Assembly (NCBI RefSeq): GCF_030272615.1
Contig: NC_081408.1
Location: forward strand, 338,488,793-338,552,792
Direction: 5' to 3'
DNA from: Cryptomeria japonica
Taxonomy: Eukaryota > Streptophyta > Pinopsida > Cupressales > Cupressaceae
DNA: 64,000 nucleotides
The position numbers were made by a program, and so were the translations under genes. The notes beneath the pieces were generated by a model. It saw only the letters and a list, made by a program, of their open reading frames with translations, did no database searches and had not been told where the DNA came from. This document shows positions 25,563 to 38,700 of the stretch, piece by piece. The first letter of the stretch is position 1; each line of letters starts with the position of its first letter.

Positions 25563-25860
25563 TTTACTCTGTTGAATTAAATATACAATATAATAAAATT
25601 CATGAGACCACCAGCTTCCATAAATTTTGGAGCTTAAACTTTCAAACAGCACTAATGGACCACCTCTTTTAAAATAGACTGAAAAATATCAACAGTAACA
25701 ATTGAAATTTTTTAAGAGGTCTCCATCTTATTTACTCTGTTGAATTGAATATACAAAATAATAAAATTCATGAGACCACCAGCTTTCATAAATTTTGGAA
25801 CTTAAACTTTTAAGCTACCTTCGTGAACCACCTGTTTTAAAACATTCTTAAAAATCTGAA
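25563..25860. repeat. Direct repeat, period about 168 bp
   Basis: Blocks at about 25563-25690 and 25731-25860 share TTTACTCTGTTGAATT and a following run through the ACCACC region near their ends. Divergence is visible, so the duplication is not very recent. Confidence 0.75.
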
Positions 25861-28800
25861 CAAGAAGTTTTTTAAAAGAGCTCCATAAAAACCCACCATA
25901 ATAATGTTCAGTTTCTGAGAGGGTCAATGTGGGCACCACCACATGAGCATTCTCAACATTTAGGGAGCTGGTGGTGGTCTGTGGAACCATATACCTTGCA
26001 CTGCTGTTGTTTCTCAAGTCACGTTGTAATAATGCAGGTAGGACCACTGTATGTTATAAAGTAGAAAAGCTTGATGAGCTGAGTTTTCATCGTTGGGGTT
26101 ATAGTGAGTGTGTGATCCTTCATGTTTGAACTTTTCCTGTCAAAATGATTTCATGGAGCCTCCTGAACACATATTTAATTAGGTTTCAACGCTCTTCAGA
26201 ATTATTTAATTAGTTTCAGGCTTTCAAGAAATTTGCCCAAAGATTGCTGTCAGTGGGCACCACATGCAACCACCTCATTACAACATGTCCATCTTATCCT
26301 TGAATTCAAATACCAGCTTTGGTTTTAAGTTTGAGCATTCATGCCATAGGTGTGCAATTTTTCTTCACAATCATAAACAAAAGCAGAATTTCACTGATGT
26401 GAATGAGAGGTCCATTTTGCTCAGTTGTCTTTTGGCAGAGACCAAAAAATCCATGGATATAAATACTACTTTTTCCATTGAGACACTGCAAAGCTTGTCC
26501 TGTTGTGGCATCGGTCTCCTATTTGGACCCACTTGAATATGCACAAAACAGATTTTCTATTAGCTTTCTGGGCTCTAGATGATTTTCTATAAGATTTTCT
26601 CTTTCCTGTTCAAAACTTCAATCTCGTTTCTTTTCACCCTATGGGTGCCTCTATCCATCAAATTATTGCTGGTGACAAGTTGTTAATAAATGATTGAAAT
26701 CTTTGATTCTTTCTTCAAATAGCAGGAGATAAGTGAGCATATCTAATTTTTCAATTAAAAACCTTTGGGGTTACAGTCAAGCAACAGAGATGTAAATATA
26801 TATTCCAAAAGTTCCAATGTGAAAGCATTTTGGATTATAATTTGAATTGAAGGGGACACCCGAACTGATTAGACAGATTAGTAGCTTATATAGGTAGTCC
26901 AATATATGGAAATTTCCCAACTTTATTGCGCAGTTTCCCAAGTTGCTGTCTTGTACAGTGTGAGATATCAAATCATGCACTGTTCAGGTTTAACTAACCT
27001 AACATGCAACATTCATTGCTGTATTTCATTAATTTGGACCTACCTAGTGCCCCCAAACACACAGACAATTCAATTAATTTGTATTTGAACAATGATATCA
27101 CATCATTCCAGTCTTCTCCGACTTTCCAGATTTATATTTGTGTGAATTATTACTCATTAAAGATTGCTCTATTAAAAAATGAATCTCAATCTGGTATGAT
27201 AATGCCACATGATAAATTCTGGTTACGATTCCATTAGTTTGATTAAGTAAAGTTGGTGATCTTAATCTAACTTATGCAAAAATTTTCCTGACTTGTAAAA
27301 TCTATTATTTTAGTTTTAGATTTATCTTAGGGTGAAATTTACAAATTTATATCATTTTTTAATTAATTGCATTTATTTTAATAAATTTTTATGTAATTAT
27401 ATATTAATAAATAGTACATTTTAAAGTAAAGTTAGATTTATTTTCTTATTTTCTTATTTATTTATTTAACCACATTATTTTCTTATTTTCTTATTTATTT
27501 ATTTAACCACATTTTCAGATTTCTTATCTATACTTTTTCTATATTTGTATGCATTTTCATGTTATTTATTTCTTATTTTCATTATTGGACCATAACATAT
27601 ATGTTCATTATTAGTACTTGCTGTTAAGCAATACTATTGCAATGAAAATTCATATGTTGTGCTTATATGGTTATTAAAAAAAATTATTTAGACCAATGAA
27701 AAGCAATTATTTTTCTTTCTAATTTATTTTATAGTATAGATGCACATTTGTTAAAATTATAATTTACAAAAATTATTTTTGTTGCAAACGATTGACTAAT
27801 GTCGTCTTGTTGCGGGTTTCTTGTTTTGGGGGGCATTTAATATTATGATATTATGTTATATCATAATATTAAATCAATTCTATAATAATTAACTATATTT
27901 ATTTAGTTATGATTAATGCTAATTTTCTTATATTTTTATATTAATATATAAAATTTATAATCACAATTATTCTACTATATCAATATTATAAGACAAGTAC
28001 TCGCCACTTATTCATCTTGATTCTATCATCTTTTTTAAGATCAATGGACTCTTGCAATTTTAAAATCCAAATTCAAATATTGAACCAACTATTACCAAAA
28101 GTTTTTAACAATATTAAAAATGTTAACAGAAGACCCCACCTTACAAAAGCCTAAGAGAGAAATCAAAGAAAAAAAAAAGAAAAACAAAGATAAGCAACAT
28201 TTAAACAATAAAGTTTGCTTCTCAGAGATTAAGTGAAACTTGGCTTCCAAAGAGTTTGAGTGTATCATCTACCACATACGTACCTTTCTTTGATTAGCCT
28301 TTGTTCTTTTTTTTTCTCAAGTTCTCTTTCTTTTTTTTTTTCTTCATAATTTTCATTATAGAATCTTTAAATTAAGATTCATATCTAGAATTAACTAAAT
28401 TCATTTACATAATTTATTGAAAAGTCTTTGTATTTAAAATTGTGTAATTTTATAAAATAAAATAATCATTCGCTTACATAAAAATTGAATAATATTTTTG
28501 CATATTTTGGTCATTTTGACTATCTAGCCAAATGTAAATTTTATAAAAAATTATATTCAAATATTTTTTTAGGTTTTTGAAAAAAAAAAACATTAAATAC
28601 ATTAAAAAATATGTCAATTAAAAAATTGGATCAATTTTGACCGCTTCTTTTATAAAAGTGTGACAAATTTGTAAGGAGAATGTGTACTCAAGTATTTTGA
28701 AAACCCTCTAGAGCTATTATTAAATCAAATCTATATTGTATCAAATTTGCACTTGCAAGTGTTCTAAACCTATAGCCTTCACTCACCATTGTCATAGAGT

Positions 28801-29019
28801 GCAAATGTTGTTCTAGATCTAAGACAACATTCACATTGAAGATCAATTTTCTCATCACAAGAGAAGTGAATTTCAAAATCTACAATAGATTATTGTAATA
28901 TATAATACCTTAACTTCATTATCTAAATTAATTTATATGTTTGTTGCTTGTAGTATTTAATTAATCTAACAAACATTATAAAAATATATCCCTTTACAAA
29001 TATTTTATAGAGTGTAGAC
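25861..29019. other. AT-rich spacer
   Basis: No gene recognised. The short frames at 25802-26047 (minus) and 26264-26536 (plus) have no motifs. A 37-bp block with TTATTTATTTATTTAACCAC occurs twice near 27439-27515. A near-perfect palindrome of AATATTATGATAT type lies at about 27837-27873. The part after 27300 is very AT-rich with A and T homopolymers. Confidence 0.4.
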
Positions 29020-31134
29020 TAAGCTTTTCAGTTGATTCTATGCTTTAGCGTGCTTCTAATATTTGGTGTTTTGGGCAATGTCAATGCATTGGTTCCCTAG
29101 GTTGTTCTGGAGGTCTGGCTATTTTTTGAGACCTGAGAAAGATTGTTCCACTTTAGTGGATATCTAACTAGCATTCCACTCTCTCTATGGTAGCTTCTAG
29201 TTTGGAATCTGGGGAGATTATTATGGTTACTAATGTGTATGCTTCGATTGATATATGTGGGAAACCTCTACTTTGGTCTCATATAAGGTATATAGATCAT
29301 GTGCTCCATTTCTTCCTTGAGTTTTAGCTGGAGATTTCAATTTAGTATTAAGTTTGGAGGAGAAAGGGGGAGGGTTGGCTAGGTTGGCTCCTTCTTCTGA
29401 TCTCTTTCGTGAGAATGTGGACCTCCTTCATTTGATTGATATAAAACCATCTAATGGGGCCTATACTTGGAATAATAGATGATGTGGTGAGAAGGCTATT
29501 TTTGAATGATTAGATAGATTTCTAGTATCTTGCTTTTGGGTGGGTGGTAGCTTGATTCCTAGTTCTAAGATCCTAGACTAGAGGGGTTTTGATCATTAGT
29601 TAATTAAATTTATGTGGCTTCTTTTAGCATTCCTAACAAGCCCCCTTTTAAGTTTCAACTCATGTGGCTTCGTGATTTCTCCCTTCATGACTTAATGGTC
29701 CAATGGTGGAGAGATGGTGGCCCTACCTACGATATTTCTATGTATTCCTTTGTTAAGAAATTGCAGTTTGTTAAATTTTGGCTTAAAATATGAAATAGAT
29801 TGTGTTATGGTAACCTTCATGCTATGAAGATGTATGTTCAAGTGCGCCTTGATGTTATTACTCACCAAATTTGGGATCATGACTTCTCAAAAGGATTTAG
29901 GCAGAGAGGATTCCCACGTTGTGAGGGAGTTGGAGGAGTGGGAACTTCGTGAGGAGATTTTTTGGAAGAAAAAGACTCAAATTGATTGGCTTCAAGAAGA
30001 GGACAGGGACACAACTTTTTTTCATAATTATGTGCAAGCCCATCGGAATAGGAGTTATATTTCCTCTTTGGTCAATTTGAAAGGAATTTAGTTGTCATCT
30101 CTACAAGATTTGTCTCGCGAGGCTACTCAGTATTATTTTGCTCTCTTTATTGAAGATTTGCCTCTTGTTGAAGATGAGGAGAATATGATCCTTGCTTGCA
30201 TTTCCTCTCTCTTCACTAATGAGATGTATGATTCCCTCATTCGTCCAATCTCTCTATCTGAATTAGAAGAGGATGTTTTTGGGATGAGCAAGGGTAAAGC
30301 TCCAAGTCCAAATGGGTTTCCCATAGATTTTTTTAAGGAATTTTGGGTGTTATTAATTTTGATTTGCTGGAGTTGGTTTGAAAATCTCATGGTAGAAAAC
30401 AAATGCTTTGGGCCCTGAATTCTACTTTCCTTGTTCTTGTTTTTAAAAAGGCAGGTGTTAATCGACTAGATTTATTTAGGCCCACTGCTCTTTGTAATGT
30501 GGTGTATAAAATCATTACTAAACTGATTGCAGAGAGGCTCAAGCTTTATCTCTCGAATGAGCAAGGGGGTTTTTTGGCAGGAAGACAAATTCTAGATGGA
30601 GTGGTGGTTTCTTCTAAAGTCATTCACTCTATGGAAGTGGCTAAGGAGAAATCTATGTTCATTAAACTGGATATGGCCAAAGCTTATGAGAGAGTAAAGT
30701 GGGGCTTCTTGCAAAAAAATCTTATAGCCTTTGGTTTTAGTTATGAGTGGGTCAATTGGACTATGAACCATGTTTCTTCCACATCCTTCTCTATTATTAT
30801 CAATGGTGAGCCTTCTGAGTTATTTGGAGCTTCTAGGGTTCTTCGCCAGGGGGATCCTCTTTCTCCCTATTTGTTTATTATTATGGTTGAGGACTTGGGT
30901 AGGATTATTAAGTCACAAGTTTCCCAAGACTTGATTCAGGGGTGGAGCTAGGGTAATGGATTTCCTAAGCATTCTCATCTCTAGTTTGTAGATGATACTA
31001 CTCTTATGGGGGTTGCTCATCTTCATGAAGCTGAATCTTTCAAACGAACATTAGATGTTTATTTAGCTACTTTGGCTCAGAAAGTTAATGAGTACAAATC
31101 TTCTATCTGTTTTTTTAATACTCCTCAGTCTCTT
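29020..31134 (+). pseudogene. L1-type LINE, segment 1: endonuclease and reverse transcriptase
   Basis: From about 29060, with many stops and frame changes, the plus strand reads as the APE-type endonuclease of plant L1 elements (a GGLAIF block, MVTNVYASIDICGKP, then GDFNLVLSLEEK near 29335-29370). The linker to RT contains KTQIDWLQEEDRDTTFFH. Reverse transcriptase follows at about 30240-31110: KGKAPSPNGFPIDFFK, LFRPTALCNVVYKIITK, LRQGDPLSPYLF and the catalytic FVDD at about 30984-30995. The RT stops abruptly at 31134 where a solo LTR is inserted; it continues at 34412. The 5' end (first open frame, 5' UTR) is not recognisable, so the LINE may be truncated. Confidence 0.9.
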
Positions 31135-33632
31135 TGTAAAGGCGTAGAATGTTCTCAATTTATTTATAAAACGAAATACTCTTTATTCTTAAATAAACTC
31201 ATAATTCCTTTAATAAGTCTATTTTCTTCCATTATTCCATTCTTAGCTCCAAATGATCATTCCATAACATACACGATATTTTTACAAAGAGATAAAGATT
31301 CTTTAATCAATAGGAATTTGTAAATAGTATCTAACTCATGTCTACATACAATACTTAGGACTTTCAAATGCCTTAAGTTCAAATAACAAGAATAATACAA
31401 AGTAGAGGATGAGATGCGTCTATTGATTTGCAATCCAAAGCTATCTTCAATGCAATCCTTAGAATGAAAACGAGAACATGATTTAGGTGCTTTTTCCACC
31501 CAACCTTGAAGTTTACACTTCCCTAGAATTCTTGGTCAATCAAAAATACTCGACCCTGCATGAATTGCTTAGAAAAAATAATTTGATAGAAAAGATGGAA
31601 TCTGGTGCGTGCCTAGAATGATACATGCATTTCCAATTTTTTAATTCCATAAAGAAACAAGCAAGATCAATCAAGGATATGGTAGAGAGTATAAAATATA
31701 TCTATCTATTTCAATGGTCAATACGTTACTCAGCCTAGTATAATGCCATGCATAGCAATAAAATATAGTTTAGAAAATAAAACTACTCTCTATAATTCCA
31801 CATTCGACACCTGTCCCGGAAGGTAACTTTTCCACAAACATAAACAAATCTAACTTTTCTATTATTCATATGAAATTAGGAGAAGTACATAGAAGACAAT
31901 CTTTCTTTTCTCACATCTAGCTTCCCATTTTTCGCATGATAAAATTGCAATCTTTAAAGAAAACAATCTTTTGTTTAAGAGACATAGAAGAAACAATATT
32001 TTGTTTACAACCAATTGCATCTAATAAGAAAACAATCTTTCGCTTTTATCTTTTAAAGTAAAACAAGAATAAGAATTAAAATAAGGCATAACACATGTAT
32101 GCACAAGATTTGGAAATACGAGTACACACTATTTTGAATCATACTTTTCTTATGTATTCTAAGTGTATATTTATCATGTATAAATTCCAAGTTTTATCAT
32201 TAAGTCTTATATTTCAGTTTTATTTTGAAACAAAATAACATCAGTGATCTAGTTGTCATTTGAATGATTATAATATCATTTGAACAATATGGTTTTCTGT
32301 TTTGTTGTGTTTGTCTTATGTATTATAAAGAAAATAATCTAATGATTACAAGATCTGGAGTTGTCTCTTTTCAATTTCAAGTTCTGAGAAAACTTAAGAA
32401 CATTAAACAAGAAATCCAACTATACTTTTCTTGATTTTTGATTTTTTCCAACATAACATTTTAGACAAACGTATATATATACAAGCCTTTGTTTCAAGCT
32501 GATTCATTCAATGACTCTCAGGAAATAGTAAATTGATCTACATATTTCATCTAAAGAAAATATTTCATTATTGCATCTTTATTTTCTTGAATGCATTCTA
32601 GAACAAATTAATATGGTTTCATATCTGAAAATCTAATATCATGATTCTAATTCCTTCATTTGATTATCGTCTAAATCTAATCAAAATAGAACATTCTTTT
32701 CTTTTTTAGATCTCTACAACAAAAAAATGCATTAAATAGAGCCCACCTCTGACCGATATTGTCGTTGTTATATGATCTCTATTCGATGTATTATTGTCTT
32801 CTTTCTATTTCACCAAGTTCTCAAGAATGTCGCTGTTCCTTAGGCGTGTCTGCTACTCTTCCCTATTCTGGGTATTCGACTCTTTTTTGAGCATAGAAAT
32901 AAGATTTCTTGTCTCTATTTGCTATTCTTTTATTCTTTTCCTATCCTCACTAATTTCTGCATATTTCTAACTGTCTTTTCCAATATCATCTTCTCTATCA
33001 TTCTCTATATTTTTCTCCTTATTTTCTGTGTACTAATGCTCCATATTTATGCTAAACACATGCTATATTTATGCTAGGTTTTCTGCTACGATCTTGGCCT
33101 TACTACCTCTGTTATAATTGCCTTATCGTGCCACCCATGCAAATCAATTGGCACGTTGTTCAGTTTGCATGCCATGCAATGTTTATACCAACGACTTTAA
33201 CCACGTCGATCAATCCGTATTCACTCTGCAGCCCGTGTTCATCTTGAGCACAAAGTGTTTGTTGCTACATGATCGATATTAATACCGATTTCCCTTTGCA
33301 AATAGTTTCCTAAGTCTTAGTAGTATTTAAGTCTATGCCCAGTCGACTTCACTTATGTCAACTTCTCCCTATAAACATGCAATATGCCTAACTTGATGCA
33401 TTAATGCATAAGATATACCTCAAGCAAGTCGATATATATACAACATAAATTCGATTATTTGATACTCATGCCATTCTTTTAACTTTTAGCATTACACACA
33501 CACACACATATGTGATTATATATATGTATAAACAAAACAAATGAAGTAAAGTAATTAAATTTCATGATAATAAGATATATACATTATAATTATATACATA
33601 TATGCATGTATATGATCGAATTGATATTTGAA

Positions 33633-33692
<60 letters not shown>

Positions 33693-34416
33693 CTATTATC
33701 AAAACACAAAAGTGAATACATAAGTATGATATTTCATCCAATACACATATCTGCACACAAAGAACCTATAAATCCATGATGAATATCCATATTTAACCTA
33801 ATATTTGAATATAAGTCTTGCTTTGAAATAAGACATCATTTTCTAGAAATAAAAAAGTAGAAATGTAAGCACAATATATTATTATGAAATTTATACATTG
33901 TCTGCACACAAAATGCACATTCAATCATTAAAATACACTTATAATCATTTAAAAACATTAAAATCAATCTTTCTTTGAATTAGAGAAATGTCAATTAAGA
34001 CTACTCATACCAAATTCATCATTCTAATTTAAACAAACACTCAAATAAAGTCATTTAAATCATCTATCTTTGCAAGATGCATATTATGAATTCTAATGTG
34101 GTGTGTGAGATTCCCATCTATTCTAACGAAGTCCATGAGCTAAAACAACTCTACATGAACCATGTTCTCGTCTTCATTTGCGTTCATCTGTTCCTGCATT
34201 CACTTGCACTCATTTTCTCATTAGCAATGATGATCCCAATTTCATAATAAAAATAATACTGATCATTCAATTGCATGTAAATCATTTCATTGCATTTGAT
34301 CTCCTATCTTATTTCATTAACAATTCCATTTCCATTTCATTTCAATTTCCTAAATGAAAAATAAGCATTATTTTTCTAATAAATAATTATAGATAAATAT
34401 GGTTCGTGACACTCTT
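31130..34416. mobile_element. 3.3-kb solo LTR (TG...CA) with CTCTT target duplications
   Basis: The body 31135-34411 (3277 bp) begins TGTAAAGGCG and ends GTTCGTGACA. CTCTT occurs at 31130-31134 and 34412-34416, and joining the flanks restores the LINE reading. It has no recognisable coding region, primer site or polypurine tract, and I find no terminal direct repeats inside it, so a solo LTR left by recombination is the simplest reading. A non-coding LARD-type element is an alternative. It contains a compound microsatellite and AT-rich text throughout. Strand is unknown. Confidence 0.75.
33632..33688. repeat. Compound (TC)n(AC)n microsatellite
   Basis: About 9 CT units followed by about 18 CA units, inside the solo LTR. 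Confidence 0.95.
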
Positions 34417-35010
34417 CCAAATAAGGATTGCTAATATCTTGAGGTTTCAAATTGTCTCTCTTCTCTTGCTCTATCTGGGGATCCCTCTAGCTATTGGAAG
34501 GCCACTTAGATCAATCTAGCAAAATTTGTTGGATAAGCTTCATCGAAAGGTTAATTACTAGACTCATCAATGGTTGTCCATTGTTGCTAGGGCGACTCTT
34601 CTTCAATCTGTGATCTAGGCCTTTCCTATTTACATGGGTTTTGTTCACGTGGCTCCTGTATATTTTCTTAAGGAATTTGATGCTCTCTCGCACTGCTTCC
34701 TTTGGAGTGGTAATTTGCATACTTCTAAGTGGAACTTAGTTAAGTGAGAGTCTATGTGTAGGCCTAAGAAGGAGGGGGGGTTTTGTTCTTCGCTTTGCCA
34801 TATTGAATGGGCAAGTTATAGCCACCAAAATATATTAGTGTTGAAGTACTTATTAGAATAAGGCTTGGGATCACATTCTCACACATAAGTATCTAAACGG
34901 AGTTCACTTTCTGGATGTTCCTCATTGTCGTTTGGAGGGAAGGGGTTCTATGATTTGGAACACTTTGAAAATTGGGGCTTAGCTAGTCAAGAGTGCATTG
35001 ATTTGGATAT
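34412..35010 (+). pseudogene. L1-type LINE, segment 2: end of reverse transcriptase domain
   Basis: Continues segment 1 with the post-RT region of plant L1 proteins (LRFQIVSLL then YLGIPLAIGRP near 34470-34500; THQWLSIVARATLLQSV; SHCFLWSGN; KEGGFVLRFA). Several stops and frame changes are present. It ends at 35010 where gypsy element B is inserted; the last five bases, GATAT, form that element's left target duplication. Confidence 0.88.
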
Positions 35011-35836
35011 TGATACAGGAGCATCCCCAGTCGGTGAGGAATATTGCATCAACCAAAAAAATATTTCCTTTTAGTTTTGTTCTTGTCTAGTTCTTTATGT
35101 AGTTTTTTGTGTTCTTACCAGTTGGTACCGATAGTTACTTTCTTTTCATGGCAGATCTTATTTTCGATTTCTAGGCTGGTTCATGTGCTTAATTCCATAT
35201 GTCCAGTTAATTTGGGTTCTTTTCCAGTCAGTTATCGCTTCCGGTTGACTGTTTCTAGGTTCTGGGACAGTTCTTGTGCTTATCGATTGGTTTTCCTTCA
35301 TTATTGGTGCGATTCTTGGTGTGTGGATTTATTTTGGGTCTTGTCTGGTGTTCTTTGGCCTGTGGCCAACCTTCCTGCTGAACCGCACCTCTTATTTGTC
35401 ATTTTCCAGAAAGATTTCTTTAATTCTTAGGGCCAACCTAGTTACACGATTCATTTCCCCTGCATTGGTAAATGTAATCTTATGAGGCCGACCCGAATAT
35501 GTTCCAGTGGGTATAAATATGATATTCTATAATCATTTGTAAGGGTAGAGGAAGTCGAATTGAGAATAAGGATTGAGATTCACATTTAGAGATCTGGTTG
35601 ATTCTTAGAGTCCTAGTTGGATTGTATTTGGCTCATAGCTTGCATGTAATCGATTAACTATCGAATATTCTTTGATGATTATATGATGATAACCGGATGG
35701 TTGCCATAATTTCTAAAGCAATAATATGATATGTTTATGTGATCTTGTTATGTTTTCTTGCTGCTTTCATTGTGTTACTCTTGCTGCATAAGTTGATTGA
35801 TTCTCCTTGAGGGTTTTACCAGTTATGGCTGCATCA
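35011..35836 (+). repeat. 5' LTR of gypsy element B
   Basis: 826 bp, begins TGATACAGGAGC and ends GCATCA. A TATAAATA box lies at 35512-35519 and would drive element transcription. Confidence 0.92.
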
Positions 35837-35838
35837 AG

Positions 35839-35850
35839 TGGTATCAAAGC
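35839..35850 (+). other. Primer binding site of element B
   Basis: TGGTATCAAAGC, one mismatch from the initiator tRNA-Met complement, two bases inside the LTR. Confidence 0.85.
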
Positions 35851-36026
35851 TAGTTATGGACTGGTTGGTGGAAGAATTGTTTGTAAACATTGAGGCATTC
35901 CTTTGGGTGGACAGATTGCCGATTGGAGGCAGGCTGCATGTGTGTTCAATAGATCGCCAAGGGGAGGCAATTGAAACTGGTAGTCAGATTGTCGAGTTGA
36001 GGCAGTTCACCGGAGTGGAAGAGGAG

Positions 36027-36719
36027 ATGCCGCCTAGAAGGACAAACCCCCAAAGGTTAGAATAGATGATGGAAGACTTCAAGAATGAAGTGAGGACCAA
36101 AATCTGAAATGTTTTGGCTAGTTTGCGGAGAAATCTCAAATCAAAGGATGAGTATGAAGAAGCTAGTGAAGAGCTTGAAGAAGCTAAAGGGCCGAAGGAT
36201 AAAAGAGAGGAAATATTTTTGAGAGCCATGGTGCAAGTGAGTAAAGTTCATAAAGTTGAAGTTTCCAACTTTTCCGGAACCTTGAACCCAGAGGATTTGA
36301 TTGATTGGATTAGAGAGTTGGAGGACTACTTTGAGTATGAGGATGTCAAGGACCTGCAGAGAGTCCGGTTGGCACAGACTAAGTTGAAAGGGCATGCTGC
36401 CTTATGGTGAAAAGAATTGTAGAAATATAGAGTGGAGAATGGTGAATTGAAGATCACCCGGTGGAGATAGATGGTTGCAAGATTTAAGGCCAAGTTCATA
36501 CCAGGAGACTATGAATTGGAGTTGTTCAAGAAGTTGCAGAACCTGAAACAGAGAAACATGACTGTGAAGGAATATATTGAGGAATTCTACAAGGTGGTGA
36601 TTAGATCTGGACATAGAGAGATGGACAGAGAAAAGATGGCGAGGTACATAAATGGACTTGCTTTTAACATTCAGGATGAAATGTGTATGTTGAGAGTTTC
36701 CATAGTTGAGGAAGCTTAC
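36027..36719 (+). pseudogene. gag of element B, first part, interrupted by element C
   Basis: ATG at 36027 opens MPPRRTNPQRLE and meets TAG at 36063. Reading on with further stops (including TGA at about 36408), the text gives an acidic helical stretch and then the retrotransposon gag fold: VSNFSGTLNPEDLIDWI, LAQTKLKGHAALW, and MTVKEYIEEFYKVV. The sequence is cut after the codons for V-E-E-A-Y at 36719 by the 5' LTR of element C, with CTTAC as target duplication. Gag resumes at 55242. Confidence 0.88.
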
Positions 36720-38189
36720 TGTAGACATATAAAAATGACCATATTCCTAAATGAATATTTTATGTTCATTTCCCTATTTAATTAAATCCAATTTAATTAA
36801 ATTATCCACATTCTTCTATTTTATTAAGTAAATTACTCAATTTATTTAAATAAAATTCACCATACCATTTAATGAATAAATCATTTTATTCAATTAAATC
36901 CCCCTAGCCACTTTTAATTAAAATCAAATTTAATTAAATAGTTATCCTAAATTGAATAAATCAAATTTATTTAATTGCAACCAAATTGAATGAAAATCAA
37001 ATAATTCAATTAAATCCTATTATCCCCCATCCACTTGCAAAATCCCAAACCACTTCCTAATCCCTTCTAGAATCTTCTAATCGATTCTAATTAAACTAAC
37101 CCTCCTCTAAACTTTGTCACATCCCTAAGCAAAGGGAGGTCACTTCTCAAATGGCCCAAAGTCTTGGATAACCATTGAAGGTTTTCAACCTTCAACCACC
37201 AAAACCCCCAAAGTCTTTGAAAACCATTGAAGGCTTCCAACCTTCAACCACTTAATCCCCAAAGTCTCCAATAACCATTAATGGTTATTTCAAACCCTCC
37301 CACATGGTTAAAACATTTGTTTTGACTCAACCTCTACCCAACCCAAGGGTCTCATCAGGTCATTAATGCTTTGACCATGATTATCTCTTAATCATTTGCA
37401 CAAAGGTTTATCTTTGGATTAGATCCTAATTCATTGGGTAAACCTAACTTAGACTTGACCCTTAGCCTTTAGATAACCATGAGGTCTTATCAGGCCTTTA
37501 AATGCCTCCAACCTCTTCTCTCAACCCAATCCTAGGTTGACATTTGTCATCATTTCATTGGTGCAAATTGTGCACATGGATCCCCAACTTTCAAACTTGG
37601 CCCTTGATTAAACCTTTCAATCCTGACCATCCATTGCCTTGTTTGTGCTATAAATAGAGCTCTCATTCCTCCATTCTAAACAATCATCTTTCAAATTTGA
37701 AGTATCACACTTATGCTCAAATTGTTTCAAGCTTTCATATCATTTTATGCTCATCATTTAGCCTCTCTTTAGATCAGAATTAATCATGAATATGCATGCT
37801 AGAGTAATTTATTATCATTTTAGCTCAATCATAGACTAAATATAGTATGCTAGGATAGTATTCATACTAACCTCGTCATCTTATCATCTAAGTTTATTGC
37901 ATTTTAGCATCATACATAGCTTAACATCCATCTCATACTAAAATCTAAAAAAAAACATCTCTCGTTCTCATATTTGCCATCCCTAAACCATTTTGCTCAG
38001 TAATCTGAGAGCAAAAACGTTGGTTTGAGGGACATTGTGAGATAGAGAACCATGGGACCCTCCTTGGGAAGCTGAGTAACTCTACGTTACTCCATAGTTT
38101 GCATCAAGAAGTCCTGTGTGTGTGTGTGGACTAGTATTTTACAATATTTTCACATTTTAAGTTTTATTCACCCACTTTTCCCACATACA
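36720..38189 (+). repeat. 5' LTR of element C
   Basis: 1470 bp, TGTAGAC...CATACA. A TATA box (TATAAATA, 37649-37656) sits in the sequence TGCTATAAATAGAGC, a good promoter context. A GT-run (GTGTGTGTGTG) lies near the 3' end. Its identity to the 3' LTR indicates recent insertion. Confidence 0.95.
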
Positions 38190-38193
38190 TTTC

Positions 38194-38211
38194 TGGCGCC
38201 CACTGTGGGGC
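38194..38211 (+). other. Primer binding site of element C, tRNA-Lys type
   Basis: TGGCGCCCACTGTGGGGC begins four bases inside the LTR. It closely matches the complement of the 3' end of tRNA-Lys, as used by many retroelements, and differs from the tRNA-Met sites of elements A and B. Confidence 0.75.
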
Positions 38212-38277
38212 ACGAACCCCAATAACCTATCATTTTTTGAATTTGAAGACTTTTGCAGGTACGCGGGAAACTAGAAT

Positions 38278-38700
38278 TAGCGCGTCTAATAGATATTTTA
38301 GCGCATCCGCCTAACAGTTTAACGCTTCTAGCCTACTGTTCAGCGCGTGTGCTTTCTGTCTTAGCGCGTTAAAACTGTTCTTTAGCACATGATACTCTTT
38401 GACAAATTTTCCTGTAGGTGTCAATGCTGGTGAAACACAGATTAGCGCATATACCCGACAGACTAGCGCATCCGCTCCAAATTTTAGCGCTTCGACTACA
38501 TATTCCAGCGCGTTGAAACAAACAGTTAGCGCATCAAATTCAAAAATTTTCCTACACAACAGACCGCGGGAAAACCAAACCACAGATTAGCGCGTCTGAC
38601 ACACATAATAGCGCATCCGAAAAATAGAATAGCGCACAGAAGAGAAACAGTAGCGCATCCGCCGTGTATTGTAGCGCGTACAGTTTGTTCTATAGCGCAT
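38278..38700 (+). repeat. TAGCGCRT array, leader block 1, 21-bp phased
   Basis: Seventeen copies of TAGCGCRT or one-base variants start at 38278, 38299, 38320, 38341, 38362, 38383; 38443, 38464, 38485, 38506, 38527; 38588, 38609, 38630, 38651, 38672, 38693. Within each run the step is exactly 21 bp. The 13-bp spacers are not conserved. Runs are separated by about 60 bp, and the two gaps each include an AAATTTTCC block. The 21-bp step equals two helical turns, so all copies in a run face the same side of the DNA. The motif also allows an open heptad frame in places, noted as an alternative explanation. Confidence 0.95.

Noticed and set aside
25802-26536. Two short frames on opposite strands
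   Set aside because: No recognisable motif; the first overlaps a local direct repeat.
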